Below, piece after piece: positions 17,945-26,738 of a DNA stretch of 64,000 nt (position 1 is the stretch's first letter; the number at the start of each line of letters is the position of its first letter). The position numbers were made by a program, and so were the translations under genes. Origin of the DNA: Haloarchaeobius litoreus (GTDB lineage Archaea; Halobacteriota; Halobacteria; Halobacteriales; Natrialbaceae); assembly GCF_024495425.1 (NCBI RefSeq), contig NZ_JANHJR010000003.1, positions 124,001 through 188,000 of the forward strand, given 5' to 3'. The notes beneath the pieces were generated by a model. That model was given only the letters and a program-made list of their open reading frames with translations. It was not told where the DNA came from and ran no database searches.

Positions 17945-18058
17945 GCGACTCTCGGCGGCACACGCGCCACCAGTTACACGAGCCGAGGACAGCCACCGTC
18001 TTTAATGCTTTAGCCGTTACGAGCCTCGACTCGGGACCTGACCCCGCGTCGAATCGCC

Positions 18059-18739
18059 CTACTCGGCGGCGAAGCCGCGCAGGAGCGGCCGACCGTCGGT
18101 GCCGCCGACGTCAGCGAGCGCAGCGCGCTCCGGGTGGGGCATCAGCACTGCCACGGAGTCGCGCTCGCCGACGACGCCCGCGACGTTGTGCTTCGAGCCG
18201 TTCGGGTTCGCCTCGTCGGTGAGGTTGCCGTCGGCGTCGCAGTAGCGGAACAGCACTCGCTCATTGGTCTCCAGCTGGGTGAGTCGGTCCTCGCTGATCT
18301 CGTAGCGTCCCTCGCCGTGGGCGATGGGCAGCTCGATGACCTCGCCCGCCTCGTAGCCGGCGGTCCAGGGCGTGTCGGCGCGCTCGACGCGGACGTGGAC
18401 GTGCTCGCACTGGAACCGGGCGCTCGCGTTCGTGGTGAACGCCCCCTCCGTGAGGCCGGACTCGCAGCCGACCTGTGCACCGTTGCAGACTCCGAGGACG
18501 GGGACGCCCTCGCTCGCCAGCTCGCGCACCTCGTCCATGACGGGCGAGCGGGCGGCCATCGCGCCGGCGCGGAGGTAGTCGCCGTAGGAGAAGCCGCCGG
18601 GGAGCATGACGCCAGTGGTGTCCGCGGGGAGGCCGTCCTCGTGCCAGACGATCTCGGCGTCGATACCGAGGTCGGTGAGGGCACGGAGGGCGTCGCGGTC
18701 GCAGTTCGAGCCGCCGAAGCGGACGACCGAGACCGTCAT
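18059..18739 (-). CDS. purQ: Phosphoribosylformylglycinamidine synthase, glutaminase subunit
   Basis: Supplies ammonia for FGAM synthase in purine synthesis by hydrolysing glutamine. The 226-residue class-I amidotransferase has the nucleophile in VLGVCNGAQ (Cys about 85), the His-Glu pair in LMPHPERAA near the C-terminus and the family start MTVSVVRFGGSNCD. The ATG overlaps the purS stop as ATGA, so the two are coupled. The large PurL subunit is not in the window. Confidence 0.95.
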   Translation of the reverse strand: MTVSVVRFGGSNCDRDALRALTDLGIDAEIVWHEDGLPADTTGVMLPGGFSYGDYLRAGAMAARSPVMDEVRELASEGVPVLGVCNGAQVGCESGLTEGAFTTNASARFQCEHVHVRVERADTPWTAGYEAGEVIELPIAHGEGRYEISEDRLTQLETNERVLFRYCDADGNLTDEANPNGSKHNVAGVVGERDSVAVLMPHPERAALADVGGTDGRPLLRGFAAE

Positions 18740-18990
18740 TCGCGCGGGACGACCTCCACGTCGTAGTCGTGGATGGTCGGGTTCGCGAGCAGGCGCTCTG
18801 CCATCTCCGAGGCGCGCTCGCGGGCGGCGTCCTCGTCGTCGGCGTCGAGGTCGACCTCGAAGCGGTCGGCCGAGCGCAGCCCCGACAGCTCGAAGCCCAG
18901 GCGCTCCAGCGCGCGCTTGGTCGTCTCGGCCTCGGGGTCGAGGACTCCCTGCTTGAGTCGGACGGTCACCGTGGCGGTGTAGGCGCTCAT
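18736..18990 (-). CDS. purS: Phosphoribosylformylglycinamidine synthase, PurS subunit
   Basis: The small subunit that bridges PurQ and PurL in FGAM synthase. The 84-residue protein begins MSAYTATVTVRLKQGVLDPEAET and contains the family motif ALERLGFELSGLRSADRFEVDLDA, ending in DYDVEVVPRE. I start at 18990 rather than at an in-frame ATG 57 bp upstream because MSAYTATV matches PurS N-termini and a GTTTTTGAAC box lies about 28 bp in front. Confidence 0.93.
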   Translation of the reverse strand: MSAYTATVTVRLKQGVLDPEAETTKRALERLGFELSGLRSADRFEVDLDADDEDAARERASEMAERLLANPTIHDYDVEVVPRE

Positions 18991-19083
18991 CACCTGGACA
19001 GGCGCGTTCGTGTTCAAAAACTCTTGTGACTCGCGGCTGTGATGCACGTTCGTGGATAGTCGTCGGCGCGCACTCCCCCGGCG

Positions 19084-19989
19084 TCACTCGCCGTGGGTGA
19101 ACCCACGGTCCGGGAGCGGCTCGCCGTCGACGGTGACGATGGGGTCGTCGTCACCCGGTTCTCCGTCCGCCGCTTCGGTGACCTCCCCGACGACCGACAG
19201 CGGCACCGGACAGTCGGCACGGACGTCCTCGACCCGGTCCGCGGGCACCGTACAGACCAGCTCGAAGTCCTCGCCGAAGTACCAGCCCAGTTCGCGGACC
19301 GTCGCCTCGCTCCCCGCGAGTTCCTGGACTGCGTCGTCGACCGGCACCGCGTCGCCGTCGAGCGCCAGCCCGCAGTCGCTCGCCTCGGCGAGCTGGTGAC
19401 AGGAGCGCGCGAGTCCGTCGCTGGAGTCCATCATCGCCGTCGCATGCCCGGCCAGCGCCAGCCCCGCGGCCACCCGCGGCTCGAACCGGAACAGCTCGTT
19501 CGCGCGCTCGGTCTCGCCCGCCTCGAACAGCCGGAGCGCCGCGCCGCTCCGGCCGAGGGTCCCGGTCACGCAGAGCCGGTCGCCCGGCTCCGCGCCAGCC
19601 CGGCCCACCGGCTCGTCGGTCCGCCCGAGCGCCGTCGTCGCCACCGTGAACTCCTGGTGCGTGTCGAGGTCCCCGCCGACGTACTCCGCGCCGACCGTCT
19701 CGCAGACCGCCGTCGCGCCCCGCAGGAAATCGCGGAGCTCCGATTCTTCGAACTCCGGTGCCGCGTACACCGCCACCGCCGCCGTCGCCTCCGCACCAGT
19801 CGCCGCCACGTCCGACAGCGACGCGCCGACCGCCCGCCAGCCCGCCGTGTACCGCGTCGTCCCCGCGGGGAAGTCCGTCCGGTCGTGGAGCATGTCCGTC
19901 GTCACGACCGTCCCGTCGACCACCGCCGCGTCGTCCCCCGCGTGGTCGACGAGGTCGCCGACGAGCGAAAGCGCCGCCCGTTCGTTCAT
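19084..19989 (-). CDS. thiL: Thiamine-monophosphate kinase
   Basis: Phosphorylates thiamine monophosphate to the diphosphate cofactor. The 301-residue protein of the PurM/ThiL fold shows [23 protein letters not shown], the Mg-ATP motif [17 protein letters not shown] and [12 protein letters not shown]. The start [20 protein letters not shown] (ATG at 19989) matches haloarchaeal ThiL; an ATG 30 bp further upstream adds residues not typical of the family. It precedes purS-purQ on the same strand but with a gap of about 93 bp that has its own promoter box. Confidence 0.92.
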   Translation of the reverse strand: MNERAALSLVGDLVDHAGDDAAVVDGTVVTTDMLHDRTDFPAGTTRYTAGWRAVGASLSDVAATGAEATAAVAVYAAPEFEESELRDFLRGATAVCETVGAEYVGGDLDTHQEFTVATTALGRTDEPVGRAGAEPGDRLCVTGTLGRSGAALRLFEAGETERANELFRFEPRVAAGLALAGHATAMMDSSDGLARSCHQLAEASDCGLALDGDAVPVDDAVQELAGSEATVRELGWYFGEDFELVCTVPADRVEDVRADCPVPLSVVGEVTEAADGEPGDDDPIVTVDGEPLPDRGFTHGE

Positions 19990-20059
19990 GTCGGCCGTGT
20001 GTTTCGTGGCGGTCGGCAAAAGGAACGCGGTCCGAACACGTGATTCAGCGAGGTTGCAG

Positions 20060-20478
20060 GAGGAACAGCAGTGGACTCGAACAGTCAGAACGCCCCCTCC
20101 CGCTCACTCCCACCCGACCGCACAGCATCGCACCTCAGACCTCCCCAGCCGCTTGCGATGCTCGCTACGCTTCTCATCCCTCGCACGGATGGGTCGCGGT
20201 CTCGCTTCGTTCGACACGCTCGCCAGTCGCGCGCCATGCCGGCTGGTTCGACGACGCCGTCACCAACCCCACGGCCAAGACACCCCGCGCCGGCAGGCGC
20301 GTGGGTGTCGAGGGGGAGGGCTGGCGCGGTGCTGTGCGGGGCGGGACTAAAGGGGCGAGGCGCTCGGCGACGGCGGCTGAAGTGAGGACCGCAGCGGAGC
20401 GAGGACCGCAGCGAAGCCCCCGAGCCGAGCGCCTCGGGGCTTTCTGGCTGTTCGAGTACCAGCGCGTTCCCACGACAA
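20060..20478 (-). repeat. Structured dispersed repeat, copy 1
   Basis: This fills the 590-bp region between the divergent thiL and trmY. It shares a 60-bp identical block (20273-20332) with copy 2 (34187-34246, opposite orientation). Inside that block is a hairpin at 20280-20308: 12 bp, loop GGCA, one bulged T. A perfect 13-bp inverted repeat pairs 20356-20368 with 20424-20436. The segment CAGCCAGAAAGCCCC (minus strand, 20438-20452) is shared with copies 2 and 3. The half from 20060 to 20270 resembles copy 4. No convincing gene; open frames through it are not conserved in amino acids at the stem. Confidence 0.85.
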
Positions 20479-20579
20479 TCGAACCTGGCCTGGGAGCATC
20501 GCGAGCAGAGACCGAATCAACTCAACCCTTCAAAAGCGGGTTCGACGCGACTAAACCCACACCAGCCACAACAGACGAT

Positions 20580-21176
20580 ATGCGACAGTTCGTCATCTGC
20601 GGTCACGAGGTCCCCACGTCGCCCGATTTCTCGCTGGACGCGCTCGCGAGCGAGGCGGGGCGGCTCGACCTGCTCTGTCGGTGTCTGAACGCGGCGTTCC
20701 TCACGAGTCACGGCCTGCGCGACGACGTGCGGGTGCATCTGGTCCTGCAGGACGAGTTCACCGTCACCGTGGACGGGGCGACGGTGCGGAACCTGCACCC
20801 GGACGAACGCTCGACCGCCGCGCTGGTCCGGACGGCGCTGGAACACCGCGAGGATGCCATCGGCCACCAGCCCGCGGAGTCGTCGCCGGGCATCAGCATC
20901 CGGCGGGTGGGGCTCGACGTGGTGCTCGAGGAGTGCGCGCGGGACGGAACCGTGGTCCAGCTCCACGAGGACGGCGAGGCCGCCAACGAGGTCAAGCCGC
21001 CGGAGAACCCGACGTTCGTGCTCTCGGACCACCGCGATTTCACCGACGCTGAGGCAACGATGCTCGCCGAAACCGCCGACCAGCGCCTCCGGCTGGGGCC
21101 GACGCTGCTGCACGCCGACCACGCCGTCACGGTCGCACACCACTACCTCGACACCGACGCCTACACGCGCTTCTGA
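20580..21176 (+). CDS. trmY: tRNA (pseudouridine(54)-N1)-methyltransferase
   Basis: Methylates pseudouridine-54 in the T-loop of tRNA to give m1-pseudouridine, the archaeal counterpart of ribothymidine. The 198-residue SPOUT-class protein begins [22 protein letters not shown], has [26 protein letters not shown], and ends with the knot region [20 protein letters not shown]...[15 protein letters not shown]. Pus10, which makes pseudouridine-54, is encoded at 34 kb. The ATG at 20580 gives the family length; the frame is open further upstream only because it runs into the repeat. Confidence 0.94.
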   Translation: MRQFVICGHEVPTSPDFSLDALASEAGRLDLLCRCLNAAFLTSHGLRDDVRVHLVLQDEFTVTVDGATVRNLHPDERSTAALVRTALEHREDAIGHQPAESSPGISIRRVGLDVVLEECARDGTVVQLHEDGEAANEVKPPENPTFVLSDHRDFTDAEATMLAETADQRLRLGPTLLHADHAVTVAHHYLDTDAYTRF

Positions 21177-21226
21177 CAGTCGAGTAGAAGGTCGAAATTA
21201 AGTAGCTGGCCTTCAGAGGGTGATTC

Positions 21227-21961
21227 ATGTCTACCGACTCCCCCGACACCTGCCGGTTCTGTACGCGCATCGTCACCCCGACGGCGACCGACACCGTCCA
21301 TCGCATCTACACCCGTCGGGTCGATGGCGACGCCGCGACCGTCGAGACGAGCGAGCGCTTCGCCTGCGACCACTGCTTCGATGACGTCCGCGCACTCGCC
21401 GCCGACATGCAGCACCGTCACATGATCGACCGCGCCACCCTCGCCGACCACGACTGCAGCCTCTGTGGCGGCGACGTCACCCCCGACGCCGGCGCGACAC
21501 AGCTCGATGTCGACCAGGACCGATACGTGCTCTGTCCCGACTGCACCGACGTGTTCGACGAGTTCTGTGCATCGGTCCCCGAGACGGCACCCGAATCGCG
21601 CACCGGCACGACGTCCGCGACCGAGGTCGTCGCCGACGGCGGCACTCCCGAGGAGGACGGCTCCGACCTCGGCACCGTCCTCGACTCCGGCCTCGACGAC
21701 GTCGTGGAGGGCGACCGCGTCCACTTCGACCTCCGTCGCGACACCGGTGACGGCTCCGCCCCCACCGAGACGGTCTCCGGCGACGTCACCAGCGCCGACA
21801 CCAGCTACATCGGCGGCTCCACCATCTACGTCGACGGCGACGACGACGAGGAGTACCGCGTCGAGTCCAGCTTCTCCTCCGACGCCGTGCGCGTGACCAC
21901 CGTCCACGGCCACGATCTCCAGTTCGAGGGCCACCTCGACGAACTCCGCGTCGACCGGTGA
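21227..21961 (+). CDS. Zinc-knuckle protein of unknown function
   Basis: A 244-residue acidic protein with three Cys-pair motifs in its first 110 residues: CRFCTR, CDHCFDD and CSLCGGD, then CPDCTD. This spacing suggests two zinc ribbons or one treble-clef-like unit. The second half is Thr/Ser/Asp-rich and ends with a beta-rich region (VHFDLRRDTGDG, SYIGGSTIYVDGDDDEEYRVES, TVHGHDLQFEGHLDELRVDR). I do not recognise a family. It lies between trmY and tRNA-Pro on the same strand; a AAATTAAGTAGC box about 30 bp upstream suggests its own promoter. Confidence 0.75.
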   Translation: MSTDSPDTCRFCTRIVTPTATDTVHRIYTRRVDGDAATVETSERFACDHCFDDVRALAADMQHRHMIDRATLADHDCSLCGGDVTPDAGATQLDVDQDRYVLCPDCTDVFDEFCASVPETAPESRTGTTSATEVVADGGTPEEDGSDLGTVLDSGLDDVVEGDRVHFDLRRDTGDGSAPTETVSGDVTSADTSYIGGSTIYVDGDDDEEYRVESSFSSDAVRVTTVHGHDLQFEGHLDELRVDR

Positions 21962-21982
21962 ATCGTCGGGCGATTCGGAAGC

Positions 21983-21990
21983 GTTAAAAG
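21983..21990 (+). promoter_or_regulatory. TATA box of tRNA-Pro
   Basis: GTTAAAAG lies 26-33 bp before the first base of the tRNA, the expected archaeal spacing. Confidence 0.7.
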
Positions 21991-22015
21991 TCGCCCACTC
22001 GTCTATCTCGAATGC

Positions 22016-22088
22016 GGGCCGGTGGGGTAGCTTGGTATCCTTCGGCCTTCGGGTGGCCGTAACCGCGATTCAAATTCGCGCCGGCCCA
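22016..22088 (+). tRNA. tRNA-Pro (anticodon CGG)
   Basis: A 73-base cloverleaf: acceptor GGGCCGG pairs with CCGGCCC (22081-22087), discriminator A at 22088. The anticodon arm is CGGCC-TTCGGGT-GGCCG, giving anticodon CGG, which reads proline CCG codons. The T-arm is GCGAT-TCAAATT-CGC with the TTCAAAT loop. No intron and no encoded CCA. G/C-rich acceptor and TATA box upstream are normal for haloarchaea. Confidence 0.95.
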
Positions 22089-22207
22089 CTTATCCCGCAT
22101 TCTGCACCGACGAGCGCCTGCCAGGAGTCCGTCGTGGGTGAACGACTCGTGCCGCGTGTCCGACCCGCACCGAGATTTAAGTGGAAGCAGATTGACTCTC
22201 CGTCGGA

Positions 22208-22867
22208 ATGAACGCAGGGGTTATCGCGAAGATAGATGGCTCGTTGAACGGACTCACTACGTCTCAGTTCGATGACGACGGCAACTCCGTCATCGAGGTC
22301 GGTCGATTCACCCAGACGAAAGCTGGGAACAGGGTGGTCGTCGGGGCGGCCGCAAGGGAACGGAACCTGGAGGACACGGGGTACACGATCCGAGGAACGG
22401 AGATCGAGGAGGTGAGTGACGAGGGGACGATCACCGAGTACACCGAATTCCTCACCGTCCCTGGGGAGTTCGTGGTCGTGAGTAGCGGTGATGGGTCGTT
22501 CGCGTTCGATCTGATCGGGCGGGTCGGTGAGGCCGACATCGAGCGAGCCACCATCGACCTCGATGGTTACATCGGCAGTGTCGAGTCCGCCGAGGCGTGG
22601 AAGGTGGGCTTCTACGACCACGACGGCCAGGCGGACAACGGCGTCGTGTACGGCGACGACATCCTCGGTGACGGGGAGTTCGGTGGCGTGGTCGACCAGG
22701 CGAGACTGAACCAGCTGGGTGTGACGTACGAGAGCCAATCGGGCGAGACGGTGAAACTGGACATCACCGAGAGCGGCTATCTCAACGTCTACTCCCCGGG
22801 CTTCGACTCGCTGGAGTTCGCGGATTTCATCGCTGGCAGCATCGCACCGTTCATCGAGCTATCGTGA
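22208..22867 (+). CDS. Orphan protein downstream of tRNA-Pro
   Basis: A 219-residue acidic protein, MNAGVIAKIDGSLNGLTTSQFDDDG..., predicted to be mostly beta with several Val/Ile/Gly strands and ending FADFIAGSIAPFIELS. No signal peptide, Cys motif or membrane helix. I recognise no family. Its codon use is less G/C-biased than its neighbours (for example ATAGATGGC and GGTTATCGCG near the start). With its position just 3' of a tRNA gene this suggests acquisition, though no integrase or att repeat is visible. A GATTTAAG box lies 27-34 bp upstream. Confidence 0.7.
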   Translation: MNAGVIAKIDGSLNGLTTSQFDDDGNSVIEVGRFTQTKAGNRVVVGAAARERNLEDTGYTIRGTEIEEVSDEGTITEYTEFLTVPGEFVVVSSGDGSFAFDLIGRVGEADIERATIDLDGYIGSVESAEAWKVGFYDHDGQADNGVVYGDDILGDGEFGGVVDQARLNQLGVTYESQSGETVKLDITESGYLNVYSPGFDSLEFADFIAGSIAPFIELS

Positions 22868-22984
22868 GGGGGCGGTAGCCCGTCGCGTTCGCGCTCATCT
22901 GTTCGCGGCTGGGTACAGCACGCTCGTCGTCTCGGACCGGCCCGAGCCGAACGTTTTACTCCCCACGGCCTCCCAGGCCATGCC

Positions 22985-23104
22985 ATGGACGACTCCGACG
23001 AGCACGACGCCATGTCAGACGAGCCACTCGGCGACAGCCTGTTCGGCCGTTTCGGTGACGCCGACGTCGACCCGGTCGAGGCCGTCAGGGAGGAGCGCGA
23101 ATGA
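22985..23104 (+). CDS. VapB-like antitoxin, 39 residues
   Basis: A short acidic protein MDDSDEHDAMSDEPLGDSLF...VDPVEAVREERE. It overlaps the PIN-domain gene by 4 bp (ATGA), the classic antitoxin-toxin order. It lacks a full DNA-binding fold, so it may correspond only to the toxin-neutralising tail of an antitoxin. A GTTTTACTCC box at 22952-22961 is 24-33 bp upstream. An internal ATG gives an even shorter MSDEPLGDS version. Confidence 0.65.
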   Translation: MDDSDEHDAMSDEPLGDSLFGRFGDADVDPVEAVREERE

Positions 23105-23496
23105 CGACCGTCGTCGATACGGACGTCTTCCTCGCCGCGCTGGTCGCCGACGACGAGCACGGCGGGACGGCCCGAGCGTTCCTCAACGAGACCGAGGACC
23201 TCGCCACGTCGACGCTGACGATGCTGGAGCTGCAGTCGATCCTCGTCGACGGGGCGGGGATGGACGGGACGGCGGTCGGGGATGCCTGTGCGGACATCGT
23301 CGACGAGGTGGAGGTGTACGAGGCGGACATGGACGACTTCGGGCTGGCGAAGGCGATGCGCGACGGGACGGATCGTGGCGAGGACCTGACGAACAACGAC
23401 TGGACGCTGCTCGCGATGGCGGCGGACCTCGGCGCGGACCTGGCGACGTTCGACGAGCGGAAACAGGCCCAGGGTGCGGTCGCGCCCGAGCCCTGA
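23101..23496 (+). CDS. PIN-domain ribonuclease, VapC-like toxin
   Basis: A 131-residue PIN-domain protein. The four acidic active-site residues are in place: Asp6 (VVDTDVF), Glu43 (MLELQSIL), Asp100 (TNNDWTLLAMA) and Asp118 (LATFDER). VapC toxins of this type cleave tRNA or rRNA when not bound by antitoxin. The ATG overlaps the small upstream acidic gene, which supports a toxin-antitoxin pair. The C-terminal tail is short and Ala/Gln-rich. Confidence 0.88.
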   Translation: MTTVVDTDVFLAALVADDEHGGTARAFLNETEDLATSTLTMLELQSILVDGAGMDGTAVGDACADIVDEVEVYEADMDDFGLAKAMRDGTDRGEDLTNNDWTLLAMAADLGADLATFDERKQAQGAVAPEP

Positions 23497-23545
23497 CGGC
23501 CAGTACGCCCAAGTGACAGCTTCGCGCAGTGGGTACCAGTTGCGA

Positions 23546-25411
23546 ATGTCACCGAAAGACAATACCGGGGGTGGGCGCGCAGACGGGGGGCGTCGGGAGT
23601 GTCCGAACTGCGGTGTGAGTCTTGACCCGTCGACCGACGTCTGCCCTCGCTGCGGCGTCGAACAGGCCGAAGGTGGCCGCCGCGGAACGTCCGCCAGGCG
23701 GTCGGGGACGACACGCCCCGGGAGCGACGAGAGCGAGCGGGACAGGACGGCTCGTTCACCCCGGCGGCGGAGCGGCGACGGGGCGAGAGACGACAGGCGG
23801 ACGGTAGAAAACAGGCGGGCGAGAGACGACGGGAGCGGCCAGCGCGACTGCCGCAACTGCGGCGTGAGTCTCGACCCGTCGACTGACATCTGCCCGCGCT
23901 GTGGCGTCGACCAGACCGGGAAGACGTCGCCGGACTCGAAGCGCAGTCGACGGGACCGGGACGACGGTCAGTCGGCGGCCGCCAGCACGGACCGACGGAA
24001 ACCGAACCACGACCGCTCCGGACGACGTGGGCCCGACGACGGACCCGACCGCTCCGGACGACGGGGCGACCGACACAGCAGCGACAGTCGAGACAGGCGG
24101 GCGGACGAGCCGAGAGCGGACCGGGACCGCACACCGGCCCGGAACCGCGAGGACCCCGGTGCCGACGACGACCGCCAGCCTCGTGCTGCCGACCGCCGGC
24201 ACGGGGAGCGCGAGACGGACCGACGCGACGACCGTCACGAGTCCCGCGGCCGTCGTGAGCGTTCCGCCGACCACGGGCGGCGGGGCCGTGGCGACGACCG
24301 CCGTCGGTCCCACGACGACGAGCGCCGAGCGCACGACCCGGGCGGTCGACGGCGGGACCCCGAGCCCGAGTCGAGCCGTCGCGACCCAGAGCCAGCGCCG
24401 GGACACCAGGAACGCGACCGGCGCGACGAACCGGTGCACCGCGACGACCGACGGGACCGGCACGCCGACGCGCCACCGGCATCGAACAGTCACCGGGAGA
24501 CCGACCGCCGAGGCCGCCGCGAAGAGCCCGTCGGCGACGGTACGCCCGGCGGCGGGACGACGACGCGGACGGAGGCGGTCGAGCGGGACGAGCAACCGCC
24601 ACCGCGCGAGCAGGGGTCCGAGACGGGACAGCGGGGGGACGACGGCGAACCGCCGCGGGAGGACACCGGCGGCGCGGGCGGGGGAGGCGTCCGTACGCCG
24701 GGCGACGGTGTGGACCGGTCGGCAGACCAGCATCCCGACACGCGGGGGCCGGACAGCCTCGGCACCGACATGAAGTACCCCATGAACGAGGAGGGGTGGT
24801 GGAAGACCATCGCCATCGGGACGGTGCTGGAGTACCTGACGTTCCTCATCGTGCCGGGCTGGCTGCTGACGGGGTACTACGTCCGCGTGATGCGCCAGCG
24901 GCTCGCCGGCGACCCCGAGCCGCCGTCGTTCTCGGACCCCGGTGGACTGCTGGTCGACGGCATCAAGGGCTCCATCATCGCAGGCGTCTACGGCGTCATC
25001 CCGCTACTCGCGTTCGTCGTGTTCGTGCTGGGGAGCATCACGGCGATCCTGAACGGCAACTTCCAGCAGGGGCTGGGGAGCCTGCTCACCGGGGTCGTCA
25101 TCTGGCTGGGACTGACCGCGCTGTTCGGCTACGCGGGCTCGGCCGGGGTGGCGCGCTTCGCCGAGACCGGCTCGATGCTGTCCGGGTTCTCGCCGAAGCT
25201 GGCGCGCGTCCTCGTCAGCGGGACGTGGTTCGTCGCCTGGGTGAAGGTGAGCATCGTCGCCGGCATCGCGTTCGCCATCTCGCTCGTCATCGCGCTCATC
25301 CCGGTCGTCCAGCTCATCACCGTCGTCGTCACGCCGGTGAAGATCAAGTACCTCGGCACGGTGTTCTCGAAGCAGTTCGCGGACGCCTACGCCAGGATCT
25401 ACGGTGCCTGA
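23546..25411 (+). CDS. Double zinc-ribbon / DUF4013 membrane protein with long charged linker
   Basis: A 621-residue protein in three parts. Two near-identical zinc ribbons, CPNCGVSLDPSTDVCPRCG (residues 19-37) and CRNCGVSLDPSTDICPRCG (about 102-120), are followed by about 285 residues of Arg/Asp/Glu/Gly/Ser low-complexity sequence with almost no hydrophobic residues, surely disordered. From about residue 409 (MKYPMNEEGWWKTIAIG) begins a DUF4013-type membrane domain with five or six helices. Zinc-ribbon plus DUF4013 proteins are known in haloarchaea; the linker here is unusually long. The ribbon end is probably cytoplasmic. Function unknown. Confidence 0.85.
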   Translation: MSPKDNTGGGRADGGRRECPNCGVSLDPSTDVCPRCGVEQAEGGRRGTSARRSGTTRPGSDESERDRTARSPRRRSGDGARDDRRTVENRRARDDGSGQRDCRNCGVSLDPSTDICPRCGVDQTGKTSPDSKRSRRDRDDGQSAAASTDRRKPNHDRSGRRGPDDGPDRSGRRGDRHSSDSRDRRADEPRADRDRTPARNREDPGADDDRQPRAADRRHGERETDRRDDRHESRGRRERSADHGRRGRGDDRRRSHDDERRAHDPGGRRRDPEPESSRRDPEPAPGHQERDRRDEPVHRDDRRDRHADAPPASNSHRETDRRGRREEPVGDGTPGGGTTTRTEAVERDEQPPPREQGSETGQRGDDGEPPREDTGGAGGGGVRTPGDGVDRSADQHPDTRGPDSLGTDMKYPMNEEGWWKTIAIGTVLEYLTFLIVPGWLLTGYYVRVMRQRLAGDPEPPSFSDPGGLLVDGIKGSIIAGVYGVIPLLAFVVFVLGSITAILNGNFQQGLGSLLTGVVIWLGLTALFGYAGSAGVARFAETGSMLSGFSPKLARVLVSGTWFVAWVKVSIVAGIAFAISLVIALIPVVQLITVVVTPVKIKYLGTVFSKQFADAYARIYGA

Positions 25412-25579
25412 CAGCCCCCGTTCCGCGACGGATTCCACAGTTTCATGTGGGCTCGGTGTCGTCTGTCTCCCAATGACGGCCGGGCACCGGGGAACTGCCG
25501 GATACGGATGGGCCGACCGACGAACCACCGCGCGCTCGTGGACAACCACAGCGGCCACACCACGCACAAGCAGGGGCCG

Positions 25580-26101
25580 ATGTTGCTAGTGGTCTGTGGA
25601 CTGCCCGGCGCGGGCAAGACGACCATCGCAGAGGCGGTGACCGACCGCGTCGACGGCCGGCTCGTCCGGACCGACGTGGTGCGCAAGGAGCTCTTTCCCG
25701 ACCCCGACTACACCGAGACGGAGAAGCTCGCGGTGTACGCCGAACTGCTCGCCCGCGGCCGCGAGGCCGTCGAGGACGGCGAGACGGCGGTGCTCGACGG
25801 GACGTTCAAGGAGGCACGCTTCCGCGAGGACGTCGTCGACCTCGCGGCGGACCTCGACGTCGACTTCCAGCTCGTGAAGGTCGAGTGCGACGAGGCCGTC
25901 GCACGTCGACGCATCCGCGAGCGCACCGACGACGAGAGCGACGCCGACCCGGACCTGCACTCGCGGTTCCGCGAGCTGTTCGACCCCGTCGAGTGCGACC
26001 ACGTCGTCGTCGACAACTCCCGCGACCTCGACGCGACGCTCGCGCGGGTCGACGAACTGTTCCACGTGGCGGAGGTGTCGGGCGTCCCTGCCGGGGAGTG
26101 A
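25580..26101 (+). CDS. P-loop kinase-like ATPase
   Basis: A 173-residue P-loop protein of the small-molecule kinase type. It begins MLLVVCGLPGAGKTT (Walker A, residues 7-15), has RTDVVRKELFPDPDY, a substrate-side motif AVLDGTFKEARFRED, and an Arg lid region ARRRIRERTDDESDADPDLHSRF. These features fit zeta-toxin or gluconate/nucleoside-kinase-like enzymes, so it may phosphorylate a sugar or nucleoside. ATG 25580 is chosen because the P-loop normally sits right at the N-terminus. No operon partner. Confidence 0.75.
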   Translation: MLLVVCGLPGAGKTTIAEAVTDRVDGRLVRTDVVRKELFPDPDYTETEKLAVYAELLARGREAVEDGETAVLDGTFKEARFREDVVDLAADLDVDFQLVKVECDEAVARRRIRERTDDESDADPDLHSRFRELFDPVECDHVVVDNSRDLDATLARVDELFHVAEVSGVPAGE

Positions 26102-26104
26102 CCG

Positions 26105-26707
26105 TCAGAGCTCGCGCAACAGGAACTCGGACGCCGCGTCGGCGACCTTCCCGTGCTGGCCGACGAAGAAGTGGTCCGCGCCGAAGCGGACCGTTTCGAC
26201 GCCCAGCTCCTCCGCACGCTCGACCATTCGCTCCCAGTCGACGACGTCGTCGCGTTCGCCGTAGCAGATTTGCACCGGGCAGTCGACCTCGTCGAGCGCG
26301 GCGACCGCGTCGAGGTCGGCGGCGAGCCGGTCGGCGGGGGCGAGCGCGCTGACCGCGCCGACGGGTACGTCGACGCTCGCGGCAGCGAGGATGGCGAGAC
26401 AGCCGCCGAAGCTGAAGCCGAAGACGCCGACGCAGTCGTAGCGGTCGGCCGCCCAGCGCACGGCGTTGCGGACGTCCTCGCGCTCGCCGTAGCCCTCGTC
26501 CCAGTCGCCGTAGTCGATGCGCAGGCAGTCCACGCCGCCGGCCGTCAGCGCGTCGGCGACGGCGACCAGCCGCTTGTCGCCGCGGTGGCCGCGATGCTGT
26601 GGGTGTGGTGGGCACGCGACGACGCAGGCGTCGGCGTCGGCGGGCGCTTCGTCGAGGTTCGCACGGACGTCCCGACCGCCGGGTACGAGAACTGTATCGG
26701 CTGTCAC
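26105..26707 (-). CDS. Alpha/beta hydrolase, dienelactone-hydrolase-like
   Basis: A 200-residue alpha/beta hydrolase. The nucleophile elbow is GFSFGG (Ser), the acid is likely Asp in CYGERDDVVDW and the His is in GADHFFVGQHG. An ADACVVACPPHPQHRGHRGD strand supplies the oxyanion region, as in KANL3/Tex30 or dienelactone-hydrolase-like proteins. I choose the GTG at 26707 (VTADTVLVPGG) because TTTTTAAG lies 24-31 bp upstream; an ATG at 26743 would place the TATA element inside the gene. It is divergent from pspA and may share that element. Confidence 0.8.
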   Translation of the reverse strand: MTADTVLVPGGRDVRANLDEAPADADACVVACPPHPQHRGHRGDKRLVAVADALTAGGVDCLRIDYGDWDEGYGEREDVRNAVRWAADRYDCVGVFGFSFGGCLAILAAASVDVPVGAVSALAPADRLAADLDAVAALDEVDCPVQICYGERDDVVDWERMVERAEELGVETVRFGADHFFVGQHGKVADAASEFLLREL

Positions 26708-26730
26708 ACGTACACCTTCGGAGAGTGACG

Positions 26731-26738
26731 TTTTTAAG
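26731..26738. promoter_or_regulatory. A/T box placed symmetrically between divergent genes
   Basis: TTTTTAAG (CTTAAAAA on the other strand) lies 24-31 bp from the hydrolase GTG (26707) and 24-31 bp from the pspA ATG (26762). The only A/T-rich element between the two starts is thus equidistant from both and could direct transcription both ways. Confidence 0.6.

Noticed and set aside
20040-20579. An insertion sequence or transposase in the thiL-trmY gap
   Set aside because: No transposase motif and no terminal inverted repeats or target duplications that I can see.
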